Positions 44,449 through 53,601 are shown, counted from the stretch's first letter. The stretch: 64,000 nucleotides of DNA from VBWE01 sp943372645 (GCA_943372645.1 CALRZN010000005.1:62001-126000), one strand, 5' to 3'. A program made the numbers and translations. The notes: generated by a model from the letters alone, not told the origin.

Positions 44449-45693
44449 TTACAAAGCGCCTTCCACAAAATACATATCAATCTCCCCCTTGCCCTTCGCG
44501 TCAATTTTACCGCGGTGCACGCAACGGAATTCGTTTTTCACTTTTTCCCACACCGGTCCGCTGATATTTATTTTGCCGGTTTCGCCGCTGCTTTCCATGC
44601 GTGAGGCGGTGTTCACGGTGTCGCCCCAGATGTCGTACTGGAATTTTTTTACACCCACAATGCCCGCCACCACCGGCCCGGTGTGAATACCGATGCGGAT
44701 GTCGAACGCGAGCTGGCCTGCTGCTTCTTTCCGGGCTTTCAGGTCATTCATAAACTGCTGGATTTCAAGCGCGGCTTTTACCGTATCTGAAGCGTGTGTT
44801 TTGTTCGGCGTGGGAAGTCCGCCCACAGCCATGTATGCATCGCCGATGGTTTTTATTTTTTCCACGCCGTGTTTCTGCATGATGCCATCGAATGCAGAAT
44901 AACATTCATTGATTTCGGAAACAAGCTGCTGCGGCGAAAATTTTTCCGACAGCATGGTAAATCCTTTGAAGTCGGTGAACATGACCGTTACTTCATCAAT
45001 CAGCCTGGCTTCGGCGCTGCCCTTGGCTTTCAGTTCTTCCGCAATCTGTGCAGGAAGAATGTTGAGCAGCAGTTCTTCGCTGCGTTCTTTTTCACGCCCG
45101 AGTTCCTGCATGGCCACACTCAGGCTGTTGAGCGCGGTGGTTTTCGCATTCTCAAAAACGAGGGCGATCCAGAACAGGATGAGTACAAGGCCCAGGTTGC
45201 ACGTGAGGTAAAAAATATTCTGGTAGGCCGGTTTAATCTGGTTCGGAAATGCAAAACCATCGTTGTAGAAATAATAAAAAACAACCTCGGCAAGCACCAC
45301 GAACAGGATGGAAAACCGTCCGCCGTTTTTACTCCACACCATCAGCGCCACAATGGGCGTTGACGCCAGCCACGGAAACAGCACCGACATAAAACCGCCG
45401 GTGTAATAAACAGTAACCGCGATGCAGATGGTGCAGCAGATAAAATAAAACGGGTAAAGCACTTTGGGCGTTACCCGGAATTTATAAAGCAGGATCGTAA
45501 TCAAACCGGCGATGAGCAGGGGCAGCTGCGAAAGTATGCCTCCCGGAAAATCAATGAGTGCCGAAATGACAATGTAATTGAGATTGAAATAAATAATGAT
45601 GAGCAGCGTTGCCACGGTAAGCTGGGCCTTCCGCTGGCTGTCAGCATCCTTCGGGATGGTGTCGGGAATAAAATAACGGATGATCTTTTTCAT
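44449..45693 (-). CDS. Membrane-bound class III adenylyl cyclase
   Basis: A 414-residue protein. The N-terminal half has six hydrophobic helices (about residues 25-205). A short coiled linker (REKERSEELLLNILPAQIAEEL) precedes the catalytic domain. Metal-binding Asp residues are in VMFTDFKGFT and KTIGDAYMAVGG. The adenine-selecting Lys (EKIKTIG) and Asp (QYDIWGDTVN) are present, and the transition-state Asn and Arg lie in DTVNTASRMES, so ATP to cAMP is the likely reaction. It starts 1 bp after the stop codon of the upstream FAD-enzyme gene, so the two form an operon. What the membrane domain senses is unknown. Confidence 0.9.
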   Translation of the reverse strand: MKKIIRYFIPDTIPKDADSQRKAQLTVATLLIIIYFNLNYIVISALIDFPGGILSQLPLLIAGLITILLYKFRVTPKVLYPFYFICCTICIAVTVYYTGGFMSVLFPWLASTPIVALMVWSKNGGRFSILFVVLAEVVFYYFYNDGFAFPNQIKPAYQNIFYLTCNLGLVLILFWIALVFENAKTTALNSLSVAMQELGREKERSEELLLNILPAQIAEELKAKGSAEARLIDEVTVMFTDFKGFTMLSEKFSPQQLVSEINECYSAFDGIMQKHGVEKIKTIGDAYMAVGGLPTPNKTHASDTVKAALEIQQFMNDLKARKEAAGQLAFDIRIGIHTGPVVAGIVGVKKFQYDIWGDTVNTASRMESSGETGKINISGPVWEKVKNEFRCVHRGKIDAKGKGEIDMYFVEGAL

Positions 45694-45694
45694 G

Positions 45695-48091
45695 CTACAT
45701 CAGTAACTGGTAAGCAATGTAATAGGCAGCAAATATCCATAATCCCTGCAGCACTCCCGAAATCAAGGTGCCGGTTGTGCCGATCTTCCATTCCCGTTTG
45801 TAAAGGAAAGGCAATATAAAACAGATCAGGCCCTCGCCGAGAATGATATAGTACGGTGTGTTCGCAAACATTTTTTCTCCCGGAACATAATACCACCAGC
45901 CTGCATATTTGGCGCAGCATTCAAATACCGGGATAAAACACATGCCGATAAGGAATGTGATGATGTACGCAGTAAGCATACTGTGTTTTTTGGTAATAAG
46001 ATATCCGAGGTATCCCACCTGGATAAGTATCACCGCCCACGCAAAAGGCATGTAGGTTGGCGATGCCCATATTTTGGCTTCCGCAGCCGGGTACACCAGC
46101 GAATGAATGCCGTTAACGAGCCAGTTGTCTGCAATCAGTTCAGTAAAGCCGGCGGCAAGGCCAAACAGCAGCAGTTTTTTCAGGAAATCGTCTTTCCGCA
46201 CAAACGCATAAAGCGAAATCATACCGAACATACCAAATGCCAGCAACCATGCCGTAATGTACCCCCAGCCCAGCCAGGCATCCAGCAGCGCAAAGCCAAG
46301 TGTAAGCACCATGCTGAACACAATGAAAGCCGATTCGGAACTTACACCGATGCGGTGAATGATGCTTTGTATAAAACCATAAATCATATATACGATCCCC
46401 AGCAGGAACGTAAGTACCTTCATCCACCAGGGTGATTTAAGGGTCCACGGCAGTCCTTTTTTCCAGCGCTGTTTATCGTACCACTGCATCAGCGAAAAAC
46501 AGAACGGGTTGTTCAGTTCCCATATTTTGCAGTCTTCGGCTTTCACGCCCGATGTATCGATGATGCAGTTCACGGCGCGGCGTGCGGCCTCGTTGGCACC
46601 TTCCATGGTAGCGAGGTCGGTGTTTGTGCGCACATAATCCGAAGCAAAAAACAGGTTGGGTATGCCGCAGTCGGCGTCGGGGCGTAGGCTCCACGTGTTC
46701 ACACTGTTCACCAGCAGCGGCTCGGTATCTTTTAATTCTTCGGCAGTCATCTGCGCAGTGGTCTTCTCGCGGATGTCGCGGTCGAGGTAATAATCCACCA
46801 GCATGTCGTCGCTGATCACTGTCGAATTATAATTCAGGCTGGCTTTTAACTGTGCCCACACTTCTTTTTCCACTTCGGCCCGTGTACATTCATTGGCCGG
46901 TTTGGTGGTGGTAAACTTGCCGTTGGCTGTCCAGTCGCTGATGTCCACACTCAGCACATCGCGCACCTGCCCGTTTCCTTTGTCCGTAATGTTGTAATTG
47001 CCCCAGAACTGGATCTGCGAAATGCAGGTGAGCGCCCATTCCGTATCGCAGCAGATTACGTGGCCTTTATTGATCACCACATTTTTATTGAGGTAAAACT
47101 GGATGCCGTTCATCCACGCCACACTCGGTGCGAGTGTTTGTATATAGGCCAGCGATTTGTCCACGTTAATCATGGCCGGACTGATGAGCGGCGCGGCGCG
47201 TTCCACCGGCATGCACATCAGGTAATAATCACCGGTAACTTCAAATTCCGTTTTGTCTTTCTGCCGGATTGTGGCCGACGCAATGCCCGTATTGTCTTTG
47301 TTCATATTCACCGCAATGGCACGAACACCATGTGTGAACTTTACATTTTTGCTGCGCAGGTAATCCATCCAGGGATAGAGCCAGCGGTCGTTGGTGGGGC
47401 CATTCAGCACGCGGTCGGTATTCACCGCCGGGTCGGTCATGCAATACAGCAGCTGCAGGAAAATGCTGCCGCCTGTTTTCGTACTGGCAATTTCGGCCTG
47501 TGCCGCCACCAGTGTACGCGTAAGTCCTTCCACGAGTAATGTCTGGTACGCATAGCTGAAGCGCGAAGCCTGTGTAAATTGCCACCAGCCGATGCGTTCG
47601 TAATCATTATCAAAACGTTCTTTGCACGAAGTCATCAGCTGCCACACACGCGCGGCAAAAAATTCAATTTCTTCTTTGCTCAGTCCCGAATCCACACCGT
47701 GCATGTCTTTCAGGATAAGTTCAATATCGCTGAGGTTGCGCGGAAACGAGGCCGGTGTAACAATCGGCGGCATGCCGTAACGTGCAATCATAATGCGCGA
47801 GGTCGGCACCAGGTTGTCGTACACGGTAGTTGTTTTCCCGTTTTCGGTAAACGGAATTTCTTTCATCGTGGCCGTTACATGTTTGTAAAAGCCGGGAAAA
47901 AAACGGAACCCGTGTTCGCCGGGTAACGGGTTGGTGTATGTGCCTTCGTGCGTGTAGTCAATGCTGCGCGCCTTGCCCCCGTAATACACGGGATTTTTTT
48001 CATACACTTCTACTTCAAATCCGCGGTTTATAAGTTCGTGGGCTGCGCTGAGGCCAGCTACGCCACCGCCAAGTATTACGACTTTGGGCAT
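45695..48091 (-). CDS. Desaturase-like FAD oxidoreductase fused to a polytopic membrane domain
   Basis: A 798-residue protein. Residues 1 to about 525 are an FAD-dependent amine-oxidase/carotenoid-desaturase-like enzyme: the dinucleotide motif VVILGGGVAGLSAAHELINRG, EHGFRFFPGFYKHV, and the C-terminal FAD closure NLFFASDYVRTNTDLATMEGANEAARRAV. The overall pattern suggests a hydroxysqualene-dehydroxylase or phytoene-desaturase relative. Residues about 560-798 add seven or eight helices, including FTELIADNWLVNGIHSLVYP and YYIILGEGLICFILPFLYK, for which I recognise no firm family. The substrate is probably an isoprenoid lipid; this is inference. The adenylyl cyclase follows 1 bp downstream. Confidence 0.78.
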   Translation of the reverse strand: MPKVVILGGGVAGLSAAHELINRGFEVEVYEKNPVYYGGKARSIDYTHEGTYTNPLPGEHGFRFFPGFYKHVTATMKEIPFTENGKTTTVYDNLVPTSRIMIARYGMPPIVTPASFPRNLSDIELILKDMHGVDSGLSKEEIEFFAARVWQLMTSCKERFDNDYERIGWWQFTQASRFSYAYQTLLVEGLTRTLVAAQAEIASTKTGGSIFLQLLYCMTDPAVNTDRVLNGPTNDRWLYPWMDYLRSKNVKFTHGVRAIAVNMNKDNTGIASATIRQKDKTEFEVTGDYYLMCMPVERAAPLISPAMINVDKSLAYIQTLAPSVAWMNGIQFYLNKNVVINKGHVICCDTEWALTCISQIQFWGNYNITDKGNGQVRDVLSVDISDWTANGKFTTTKPANECTRAEVEKEVWAQLKASLNYNSTVISDDMLVDYYLDRDIREKTTAQMTAEELKDTEPLLVNSVNTWSLRPDADCGIPNLFFASDYVRTNTDLATMEGANEAARRAVNCIIDTSGVKAEDCKIWELNNPFCFSLMQWYDKQRWKKGLPWTLKSPWWMKVLTFLLGIVYMIYGFIQSIIHRIGVSSESAFIVFSMVLTLGFALLDAWLGWGYITAWLLAFGMFGMISLYAFVRKDDFLKKLLLFGLAAGFTELIADNWLVNGIHSLVYPAAEAKIWASPTYMPFAWAVILIQVGYLGYLITKKHSMLTAYIITFLIGMCFIPVFECCAKYAGWWYYVPGEKMFANTPYYIILGEGLICFILPFLYKREWKIGTTGTLISGVLQGLWIFAAYYIAYQLLM

Positions 48092-48431
48092 AAATCAAAT
48101 TGTGTTTGGTGTGTGAGTCGGATTTAAAAATAGGAAAATATTTCAAAAACCCATGTTGTAACACGGTTTAGTTCGGCCAATACACAAAATTACCCGGCGA
48201 AAACGTGACCGCAGCAAAAAACTCCGGCAATACCGCATTCCTTCCAAAAAGAAAGCAGCCTTTGCCGGAGGGCACAGTTGGCGGTGCATGTACCCCATTA
48301 CATACACCGCAGTGGTGACGCCGGCATGCGGCAAACGTTGCCTGTGTAAATTCTTAAAATGAAAAATGCACCACGGAATCGCAGTGCATCAGTCAGTTCA
48401 AACGACGAACATAAAGAAGAAATGAATTTAT
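48092..48431. other. Intergenic region of 340 bp with hairpins
   Basis: It contains the promoter side of the FAD-enzyme gene (AT-rich, 48100-48150) and a hairpin CTCCGGCA/TGCCGGAG around 48222-48269. Near the Mrp gene is a terminator-like hairpin at 48363-48391. No coding sequence is supported. Confidence 0.45.
48363..48391 (-). terminator. Terminator downstream of the Mrp-family gene
   Basis: On the minus strand GATGCACT pairs with GGTGCATT around the loop GCGATTCCGT, followed by TTTTCATTTT. It is 41 bp past the stop codon of the Mrp gene. Confidence 0.55.
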
Positions 48432-49511
48432 TTACGCAGGCACCTGCTTCGTTGCATTAACCATTGCAACCTGTTGTGCAACGGCACGTGCCATGTTCAT
48501 AAATGCAATGGCCTGCGGGGTGTCTTCCTGCAGCACGGCGGGGCGGCCCGCATCACCGGCTTCGCAGATGCTCTGCACAATCGGAATCTGTGCCAGCAGC
48601 GGAACACCAACGCGGTTTGCAAGTTCTTTGGCACCGTCGCGGCCGAAGATGTAATATTTATTTTCCGGAAGTTCGGCCGGCGTAAACCACGCCATGTTTT
48701 CGATAATACCGAGCACAGGTACGTTCACGCTTTCGAGGCGGAACATGGTTACACCTTTTTGTGCGTCGGCCAGCGCCACCACCTGCGGCGTACTTACCAC
48801 AACAGCTCCTGTTATCGGCAATGCGCCTACCAGCGAAAGGTGGATATCACCGGTTCCGGGCGGAAGATCAATAATCATATAATCGAGTTCGCCCCAGTCC
48901 ACATCGCTGATGAGCTGGTTCAGTGCCTTCACTGCCATCGGTCCGCGCCACACCACGGCCTGCGACTGGTTTTCGATGAAGAAACCGATAGACATGATTT
49001 TTACACCATAACTTTCAACCGGCACCAGCATGTTGCGTCCGTTCACGTTGCGGATCACCGGGCGCTCGTCCACCACATCAAACATGATGGGCGCCGAGGG
49101 GCCGTAAATATCCGCGTCAATCAGTCCCACCTTTGCACCCTGCATCGAAAGTGCAACGGCGAGGTTGGAGGCCACCGTGCTTTTGCCTACGCCACCTTTG
49201 CCCGAAGCCACCGCAATGATGTTGCGCACATTGGGCAGCGCAGGGCCGGTGCGGCGCGAAGTTACTTCGGCAGTCATATTTACATTAACAACCGCTTCCT
49301 TGTCCACATAATAAATGATTGCATTTACACAGGCCCGGTGAATCATGTCTTTCATCGGACAGGCCGGCGTGGTGAGCACAACGGTAAACGAAACGTTTTT
49401 GCCGTCAATATGAATATCGCGCACCATGTTCAGTGTTACCAGGTCTTTTTTCAGATCCGGATCGTCCACATTGCGGAGCGCATCAATAACATCTTTTTCA
49501 GTAATTGCCAT
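48432..49511 (-). CDS. Mrp/NBP35-family P-loop ATPase (Fe-S carrier type)
   Basis: A 359-residue protein with an N-terminal MIP18/DUF59 domain (1-80, DALRNVDDPDLKKDLVTLNMV) and a deviant P-loop GKGGVGKST at 104-112. Further motifs are IDADIYGPSAPIMF, DYMIIDLPPGTGDIHL and the MRP signature. Relatives bind and deliver Fe-S clusters. The CxxC pair found after ENM in many Mrp/ApbC proteins is absent here (ENMAWFTPAELPENKYYIFG). An A/T-rich promoter with TAATTTTG (minus, 49531-49538) lies 19 nt upstream. Confidence 0.92.
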   Translation of the reverse strand: MAITEKDVIDALRNVDDPDLKKDLVTLNMVRDIHIDGKNVSFTVVLTTPACPMKDMIHRACVNAIIYYVDKEAVVNVNMTAEVTSRRTGPALPNVRNIIAVASGKGGVGKSTVASNLAVALSMQGAKVGLIDADIYGPSAPIMFDVVDERPVIRNVNGRNMLVPVESYGVKIMSIGFFIENQSQAVVWRGPMAVKALNQLISDVDWGELDYMIIDLPPGTGDIHLSLVGALPITGAVVVSTPQVVALADAQKGVTMFRLESVNVPVLGIIENMAWFTPAELPENKYYIFGRDGAKELANRVGVPLLAQIPIVQSICEAGDAGRPAVLQEDTPQAIAFMNMARAVAQQVAMVNATKQVPA

Positions 49512-49530
49512 AACCTTGCGTATTGGACTG

Positions 49531-49538
49531 CAAAATTA
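49531..49538 (-). promoter_or_regulatory. -7 promoter element of the Mrp-family gene
   Basis: TAATTTTG on the minus strand, 19 nt before the ATG at 49511, in the 45-bp gap after the T9SS gene. Confidence 0.5.
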
Positions 49539-49556
49539 GCATTTATCCGGTCGCGG

Positions 49557-50795
49557 TTAATCTTTTATCAGGAGCGTTGAAAAAAGGAGTGTTCCGCCTT
49601 CTGCAGCTGAAATGCGGAGCAGGTATGGCCCGGACGGAAGGGAATGCAGGGTATTTAAACGCATGTTATTTTGGAATGGCATGCTGATCAATATGCGGCC
49701 GGTAACATCGTAAACAGTTACCCTGCTTTCCGGGATGTGCCCGCTGCCCCGGATGAAAATCGTTTCGCTGAATGGATTCGGAAAAACTGAAAACACATTT
49801 GGAGTTACAGGTTCTGTAATGCTGTTGAGCTGATTAAAATACGGTTGCAATAAATTACTGAGATCAAGGCGGTGAATTTTTTCCGGCGTGTTGATGTTGC
49901 CGATCACAGTGCGTTCGTTGGTGAGCACAAAGTTCAGTCCGTCGTTGCTGGTTATGGCTTCCACCTGGTGAAACGGTAACGAAAGCGAAAGCCGGCGTTT
50001 GTTGCCACCGAAAAAATCCGTTCCGTTAAAATCGTACAGCAGGTACAGGAACGGCTGCAGCAGCCCGTTGTAGCCGCAAAGCACCACTGATTTTTTATCC
50101 GCAAGGTAGGTGGCTCCGGTAACTAACCCCGCCACGGTGAGTGAATCGCGCAGCTGCGCCGTATATGTTCCCGGAATTTTCGGCAGCGCATAATACGAGG
50201 TGCGGTACGTAGTCCATTGTTTGGTAAAAAGAAAAATACTGTCGGTGGTTACAAGCATCGCTTCACAATCGAAACGTGTGCTGTCGGAAGGAGCCGGATT
50301 AAAATTCACCTGGTCGGAATACGAAAAGTAAATGGTATCCATCAGCGGATTACCGGTCAGCAGCGAATCTTTTGCGATGCGTAAAATGTGCAGGTCGGTG
50401 CGTGCGCCGTTTACGTTATTTCCGAAATCACCGATGTAAAAATACAGGCTGTCCTGCGCGATTTCTTCCCAGTCGCTATTGTGAACGCCGGGCAGCGGCA
50501 CCACAAGCTGAATGGTATCGTTCAGCGGATCGAGTGCGTACAGGGCCGTGTCCGTATCGTCGTTGTGTGTCCACAGGTAATTATTCCAGTGAAGTATTCC
50601 GGATGTTTCGAGTACGGCAGGCTGTAACGTGTCGGAATAAAATGGCGTAACACCGGTTACCGCATACGTACAGCTGCCATCATTTACCGTGGCTGCCGCA
50701 TTGTAATTTGTTGCCAGCGGATCGGTGCAGCCCGGTGTCTGCGCATCAGTATAGATACAGCGGAGCAGCAGGCAGCAGAGTAAAAAGTAACGCAT
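49557..50795 (-). CDS. Secreted T9SS protein, propeller-like, function unknown
   Basis: A 412-residue protein. After a signal peptide comes a short Cys-containing segment (CTDPLATNYNAAATVNDGSCTY) seen in many Bacteroidota secreted proteins. A region of about 270 residues with propeller-like strands follows (SGILHWNNYLWTHNDDTDTALYALDP, WEEIAQDSLYFYIGDFGNN). The C terminus is a type A sorting domain (SVFPNPFSETIFIRG ... LPSGPYLLRI). No catalytic signature is recognised. It is divergent from the next gene, with TACTTTCG on the minus strand at 50811-50818. Confidence 0.75.
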   Translation of the reverse strand: MRYFLLCCLLLRCIYTDAQTPGCTDPLATNYNAAATVNDGSCTYAVTGVTPFYSDTLQPAVLETSGILHWNNYLWTHNDDTDTALYALDPLNDTIQLVVPLPGVHNSDWEEIAQDSLYFYIGDFGNNVNGARTDLHILRIAKDSLLTGNPLMDTIYFSYSDQVNFNPAPSDSTRFDCEAMLVTTDSIFLFTKQWTTYRTSYYALPKIPGTYTAQLRDSLTVAGLVTGATYLADKKSVVLCGYNGLLQPFLYLLYDFNGTDFFGGNKRRLSLSLPFHQVEAITSNDGLNFVLTNERTVIGNINTPEKIHRLDLSNLLQPYFNQLNSITEPVTPNVFSVFPNPFSETIFIRGSGHIPESRVTVYDVTGRILISMPFQNNMRLNTLHSLPSGPYLLRISAAEGGTLLFSTLLIKD

Positions 50796-50842
50796 GTTTC
50801 CAGGTGATGACGAAAGTACTATAATTCCTGCGTTGAATCGCT

Positions 50843-50850
50843 TAACTTTG
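50843..50850 (+). promoter_or_regulatory. -7 element giving a predicted leaderless secreted-protein mRNA
   Basis: TAACTTTG directly followed by ATGCAGATG. It ends 6 nt before the ATG at 50857, matching the spacing seen at other starts in this window. Confidence 0.5.
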
Positions 50851-50856
50851 ATGCAG

Positions 50857-51321
50857 ATGAAACCGCTGGCTGTTTTCCTGTTTTTGTTTTTGGCGTTTAC
50901 GCGTGTGTATGCGCAGCAGGGTTTTGTTGTTCACCTTACCATTGATAAAGTTTTTCTCGGCAGCGATTCGCTCGTGTTCAAAAAAGGGAAAACCTGGGTG
51001 CTGCATACCAAAAGCAAAACCGATACGGTTGAAATCGGCCAGGTGCGCGGAACGCCCGTGGCCATGGTGACCGATGTGCAACGTGTGCTGGTGAACAAAC
51101 GCGTACAGTTTAAAATCGGTTACGCGTTTTATAAAAAAGTATTTGGCCGCTGGGAACTCATCCGGCATTTCGGTTACGTGGCGCGTTACGACCTGGTGCA
51201 GGCCGAGAAAAATTTTGAAACCGGCCGCGGTAAAAAAACAGCAAAAGAGGAATACAGTTGCCAGTGGAGTGATCCGGCGTTGTTTGCTGCGAAGTTCCGG
51301 ATGGATGTGTATAAGGAATAA
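50857..51321 (+). CDS. Small secreted protein of unknown function
   Basis: A protein of about 154 residues when started at ATG 50857, which opens a signal peptide (MKPLAVFLFLFLAFTRVYAQ). An ATG two codons earlier is possible. A longer frame from 50794 would run through the promoter. The mature part is basic and strand-rich, with repeated Lys/Val segments and FGRWELIRHFGYVARYD. No family is recognised. Confidence 0.65.
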   Translation: MKPLAVFLFLFLAFTRVYAQQGFVVHLTIDKVFLGSDSLVFKKGKTWVLHTKSKTDTVEIGQVRGTPVAMVTDVQRVLVNKRVQFKIGYAFYKKVFGRWELIRHFGYVARYDLVQAEKNFETGRGKKTAKEEYSCQWSDPALFAAKFRMDVYKE

Positions 51322-51337
51322 TAAAGGAAAGCGATCG

Positions 51338-51682
51338 CTACATTTTCAACCCCTCACTCGGGTCCCAGAAGAGCGTTTTGAAATTCACCACCTTGTCGTT
51401 TTTTACGCCGATGCCTTCGCTTTCGAGCAGTTCCTGCATCATGGTGGGTGATGCAAAATGATGTTTGCCGGTGAGCATGCCTTCGCGGTTAACCACGCGG
51501 TGGGCGGGAACGGGCGAGTGGTGACTGCCTGCGCTGTTCATGGCCCAGCCCACCATGCGCGACGAACCTTTTACGCCGAGGTATTTGGCAACTGCTCCGT
51601 AGGTAGTTACACGTCCGTAAGGCACCAGGCGAACGACTTCGTACACCATGTAAAAAAAATCAGTATCGGTATTGCTCTTCAT
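51338..51682 (-). CDS. Alkyltransferase-like protein (MGMT family, Cys replaced by Ala)
   Basis: A 114-residue protein matching the DNA-binding C domain of O6-methylguanine-DNA methyltransferase: VYEVVRLVPYGRVTTYGAVAKYLG, SRMVGWAMNSA and PVPAHRVVNREGML. The active-site PCHR has become PAHR (Ala60), so it cannot accept an alkyl group. This defines alkyltransferase-like proteins. In characterised members these bind O6-alkylguanine and hand the lesion to nucleotide excision repair. Confidence 0.9.
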   Translation of the reverse strand: MKSNTDTDFFYMVYEVVRLVPYGRVTTYGAVAKYLGVKGSSRMVGWAMNSAGSHHSPVPAHRVVNREGMLTGKHHFASPTMMQELLESEGIGVKNDKVVNFKTLFWDPSEGLKM

Positions 51683-51891
51683 TGGTATGGTGTAACAGGC
51701 TCTAAGTTAACAAACAAACGCGGCTGTTGTGCATGATATACGTCGCCCGGGGGCTAAAAGTGCCCTTTAGTTTTAAACCTGCAAATGTTAATTTCAGCCA
51801 AAATGCCAACCGGTTGCGGCTCTTGTCCGTTTTAACAGCACAAACACACCTGTCGTATTAAATTATCTTTACGCCACCAAATCAACCACAA

Positions 51892-53601
51892 ATGAAAAGG
51901 CTCACCGCTTTTGCCGGGATGGCAGCACTGTTTATCCTGCTGAGTTCCGGTCGCTGCAAAAACAGCAACAATGACCTGCTTGTAAAACTCTACAACAAGT
52001 CATACACCTCCATGACCCCGCTGAAAACCACGCATGATCCGGTGTACAAACCGCTCACCGGCAGCTGGAACCTGGCTGACGACCGCGCCCTTCTGATTAC
52101 CGAAAAAGATGCGACCACGTATGAATTCCGTTTCCTCAGTCCGTACCTCGGCCAGGACGATGTGGTTTACCCGGCTTATGTTACCACCATCGGCAAAAAC
52201 CGCTACCTGAACATGCAGGGCTACCGCGAACAGTTTATGTTTTTCAAAATCGGGAAAACCGATGAAAACGGGGTGCAGCCGCTGCAGATGATTACGGCCG
52301 AAGTGGAAGCCCGTTTCAAAGGCGGAAACCTGTATCAATATCTTTCATCGCATCCGAATGTGCCCGATTCCAGCGAAATCTGGTACACCCTGGGTCTGGT
52401 AAAGCTCACCGAAGCCGAAGCATACGCCATGCAGCGCGAAAAGCTGAAGCGGCAGGTGTCGGACCTGGGTGATTACGATAAATACAGCGAACGTTTTCCC
52501 GACGATACGGCACTGGTCCGTTTAAAAGACAAAGCCATCAATTATTCGGTGCGCAACGCATCGTCGGTAAAAGAAATTCTTGAAATCCGCGACCGTTTCC
52601 CGGAAGCATCGGCACTCATTGCACACACGGCGCGTAAAAAATGTTCCGATCCGGAATGGTGTGTGGATTATGTGATGGCTTTTCCGGATGATCCGGCCAA
52701 AGACAGTATTCTTGATGTAGCCTTTGCAAATGCCGATTCGAAAGACGAGTATTATTACCTCGTGAAAAATGTGCCTTCACACCGCGAAGCCGGGCACATG
52801 GTGTTCCTGCTTGCCTCGGAAGTGTACAGCGAATCGCTTTCGGATGACCCTGAAAAAAAATACACTTCGCGTTACGAAACAAAATACGGAGACGTGCCCG
52901 CGGTAATGACCATGGTGAACACCATACGCCTGTTTGAAAATGCAGAGCTGAATGAAAATGCGTTTCTGAAAAACAGTTACATGCTTTCGCAGCAGGGGCG
53001 TGAAGACCTCGACCGCCTGGTGCAGCTGGCACTTTCGAATAACAAAGACAGCCGTGCCATCCAGGACCTGTATGTGCTGGTGGCCATGAACGACGATTAT
53101 AATGCAAATGCTTCGCGGTCCAATTTCCTGCAGTCGGCCAACAAAGCCTACGCCATTAAAAATTACCTCGAAACAAAAAGCAACGGGCAGCTTGTGATGC
53201 ACTGCTTACCGGTGGGTGCACAAACCATAAGCGGGGTTAACAAAGACCGCGTGAAGTTTTCGCTGCGCGCCCGCACCGGCAAAGAATGGCAGAATATGTT
53301 TTATGACCAGTGTTTTACCACGGGGCAAACAGACATTGTTCCCGACGGGAAAAAGGAACCGGTGCAGCATGCATTCATCCGCGTGCAGGAGGTGGAAAAC
53401 AAAATTATCCGCGATTTCGAAAAACAGGTTGCGGCGTATAAAAACAAGCAGGCCTTCAGCCAGGTGATTCCGCCGAATTATTGGAATACCGCCACCAAGG
53501 CAACGCAGCCCGGGTTTGATGAATTTCAGTTGCGCCTGAAAGCAGCAGCGAAGGAATACAAACTGAAATCGAAACGCATTCCGTTGTTTGTGATCCAGTA
53601 A
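51892..53601 (+). CDS. Large exported protein of unknown function
   Basis: A 569-residue protein. A hydrophobic signal segment (AFAGMAALFILLSSGRC) has a Cys at residue 22, but SGRC is a poor lipobox. A short beta domain follows (SWNLADDRALLITEKDATTYEFRFLSPY). A long helical, charged region (about residues 170-440) comes next, with recurring D-x-F-P-D/E-type turns such as YSERFPDDTALVRLKDKA and IRDRFPEASALIAHTARK that resemble helical-hairpin repeats. No catalytic motif is seen. A TATCTTTA element lies about 20-28 nt upstream of the ATG. Confidence 0.6.
   Translation: MKRLTAFAGMAALFILLSSGRCKNSNNDLLVKLYNKSYTSMTPLKTTHDPVYKPLTGSWNLADDRALLITEKDATTYEFRFLSPYLGQDDVVYPAYVTTIGKNRYLNMQGYREQFMFFKIGKTDENGVQPLQMITAEVEARFKGGNLYQYLSSHPNVPDSSEIWYTLGLVKLTEAEAYAMQREKLKRQVSDLGDYDKYSERFPDDTALVRLKDKAINYSVRNASSVKEILEIRDRFPEASALIAHTARKKCSDPEWCVDYVMAFPDDPAKDSILDVAFANADSKDEYYYLVKNVPSHREAGHMVFLLASEVYSESLSDDPEKKYTSRYETKYGDVPAVMTMVNTIRLFENAELNENAFLKNSYMLSQQGREDLDRLVQLALSNNKDSRAIQDLYVLVAMNDDYNANASRSNFLQSANKAYAIKNYLETKSNGQLVMHCLPVGAQTISGVNKDRVKFSLRARTGKEWQNMFYDQCFTTGQTDIVPDGKKEPVQHAFIRVQEVENKIIRDFEKQVAAYKNKQAFSQVIPPNYWNTATKATQPGFDEFQLRLKAAAKEYKLKSKRIPLFVIQ

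Noticed and set aside
45695..46430. Microbial rhodopsin-like domain in the FAD fusion protein
   Set aside because: Seven or eight helices are present, but no Lys in the last helix for retinal attachment and no rhodopsin motif.
48474..49580. Long plus-strand frame (368 codons) opposite the Mrp-family gene
   Set aside because: Shadow frame rich in His, Arg and Cys with no recognisable motif; the minus-strand gene is certain.
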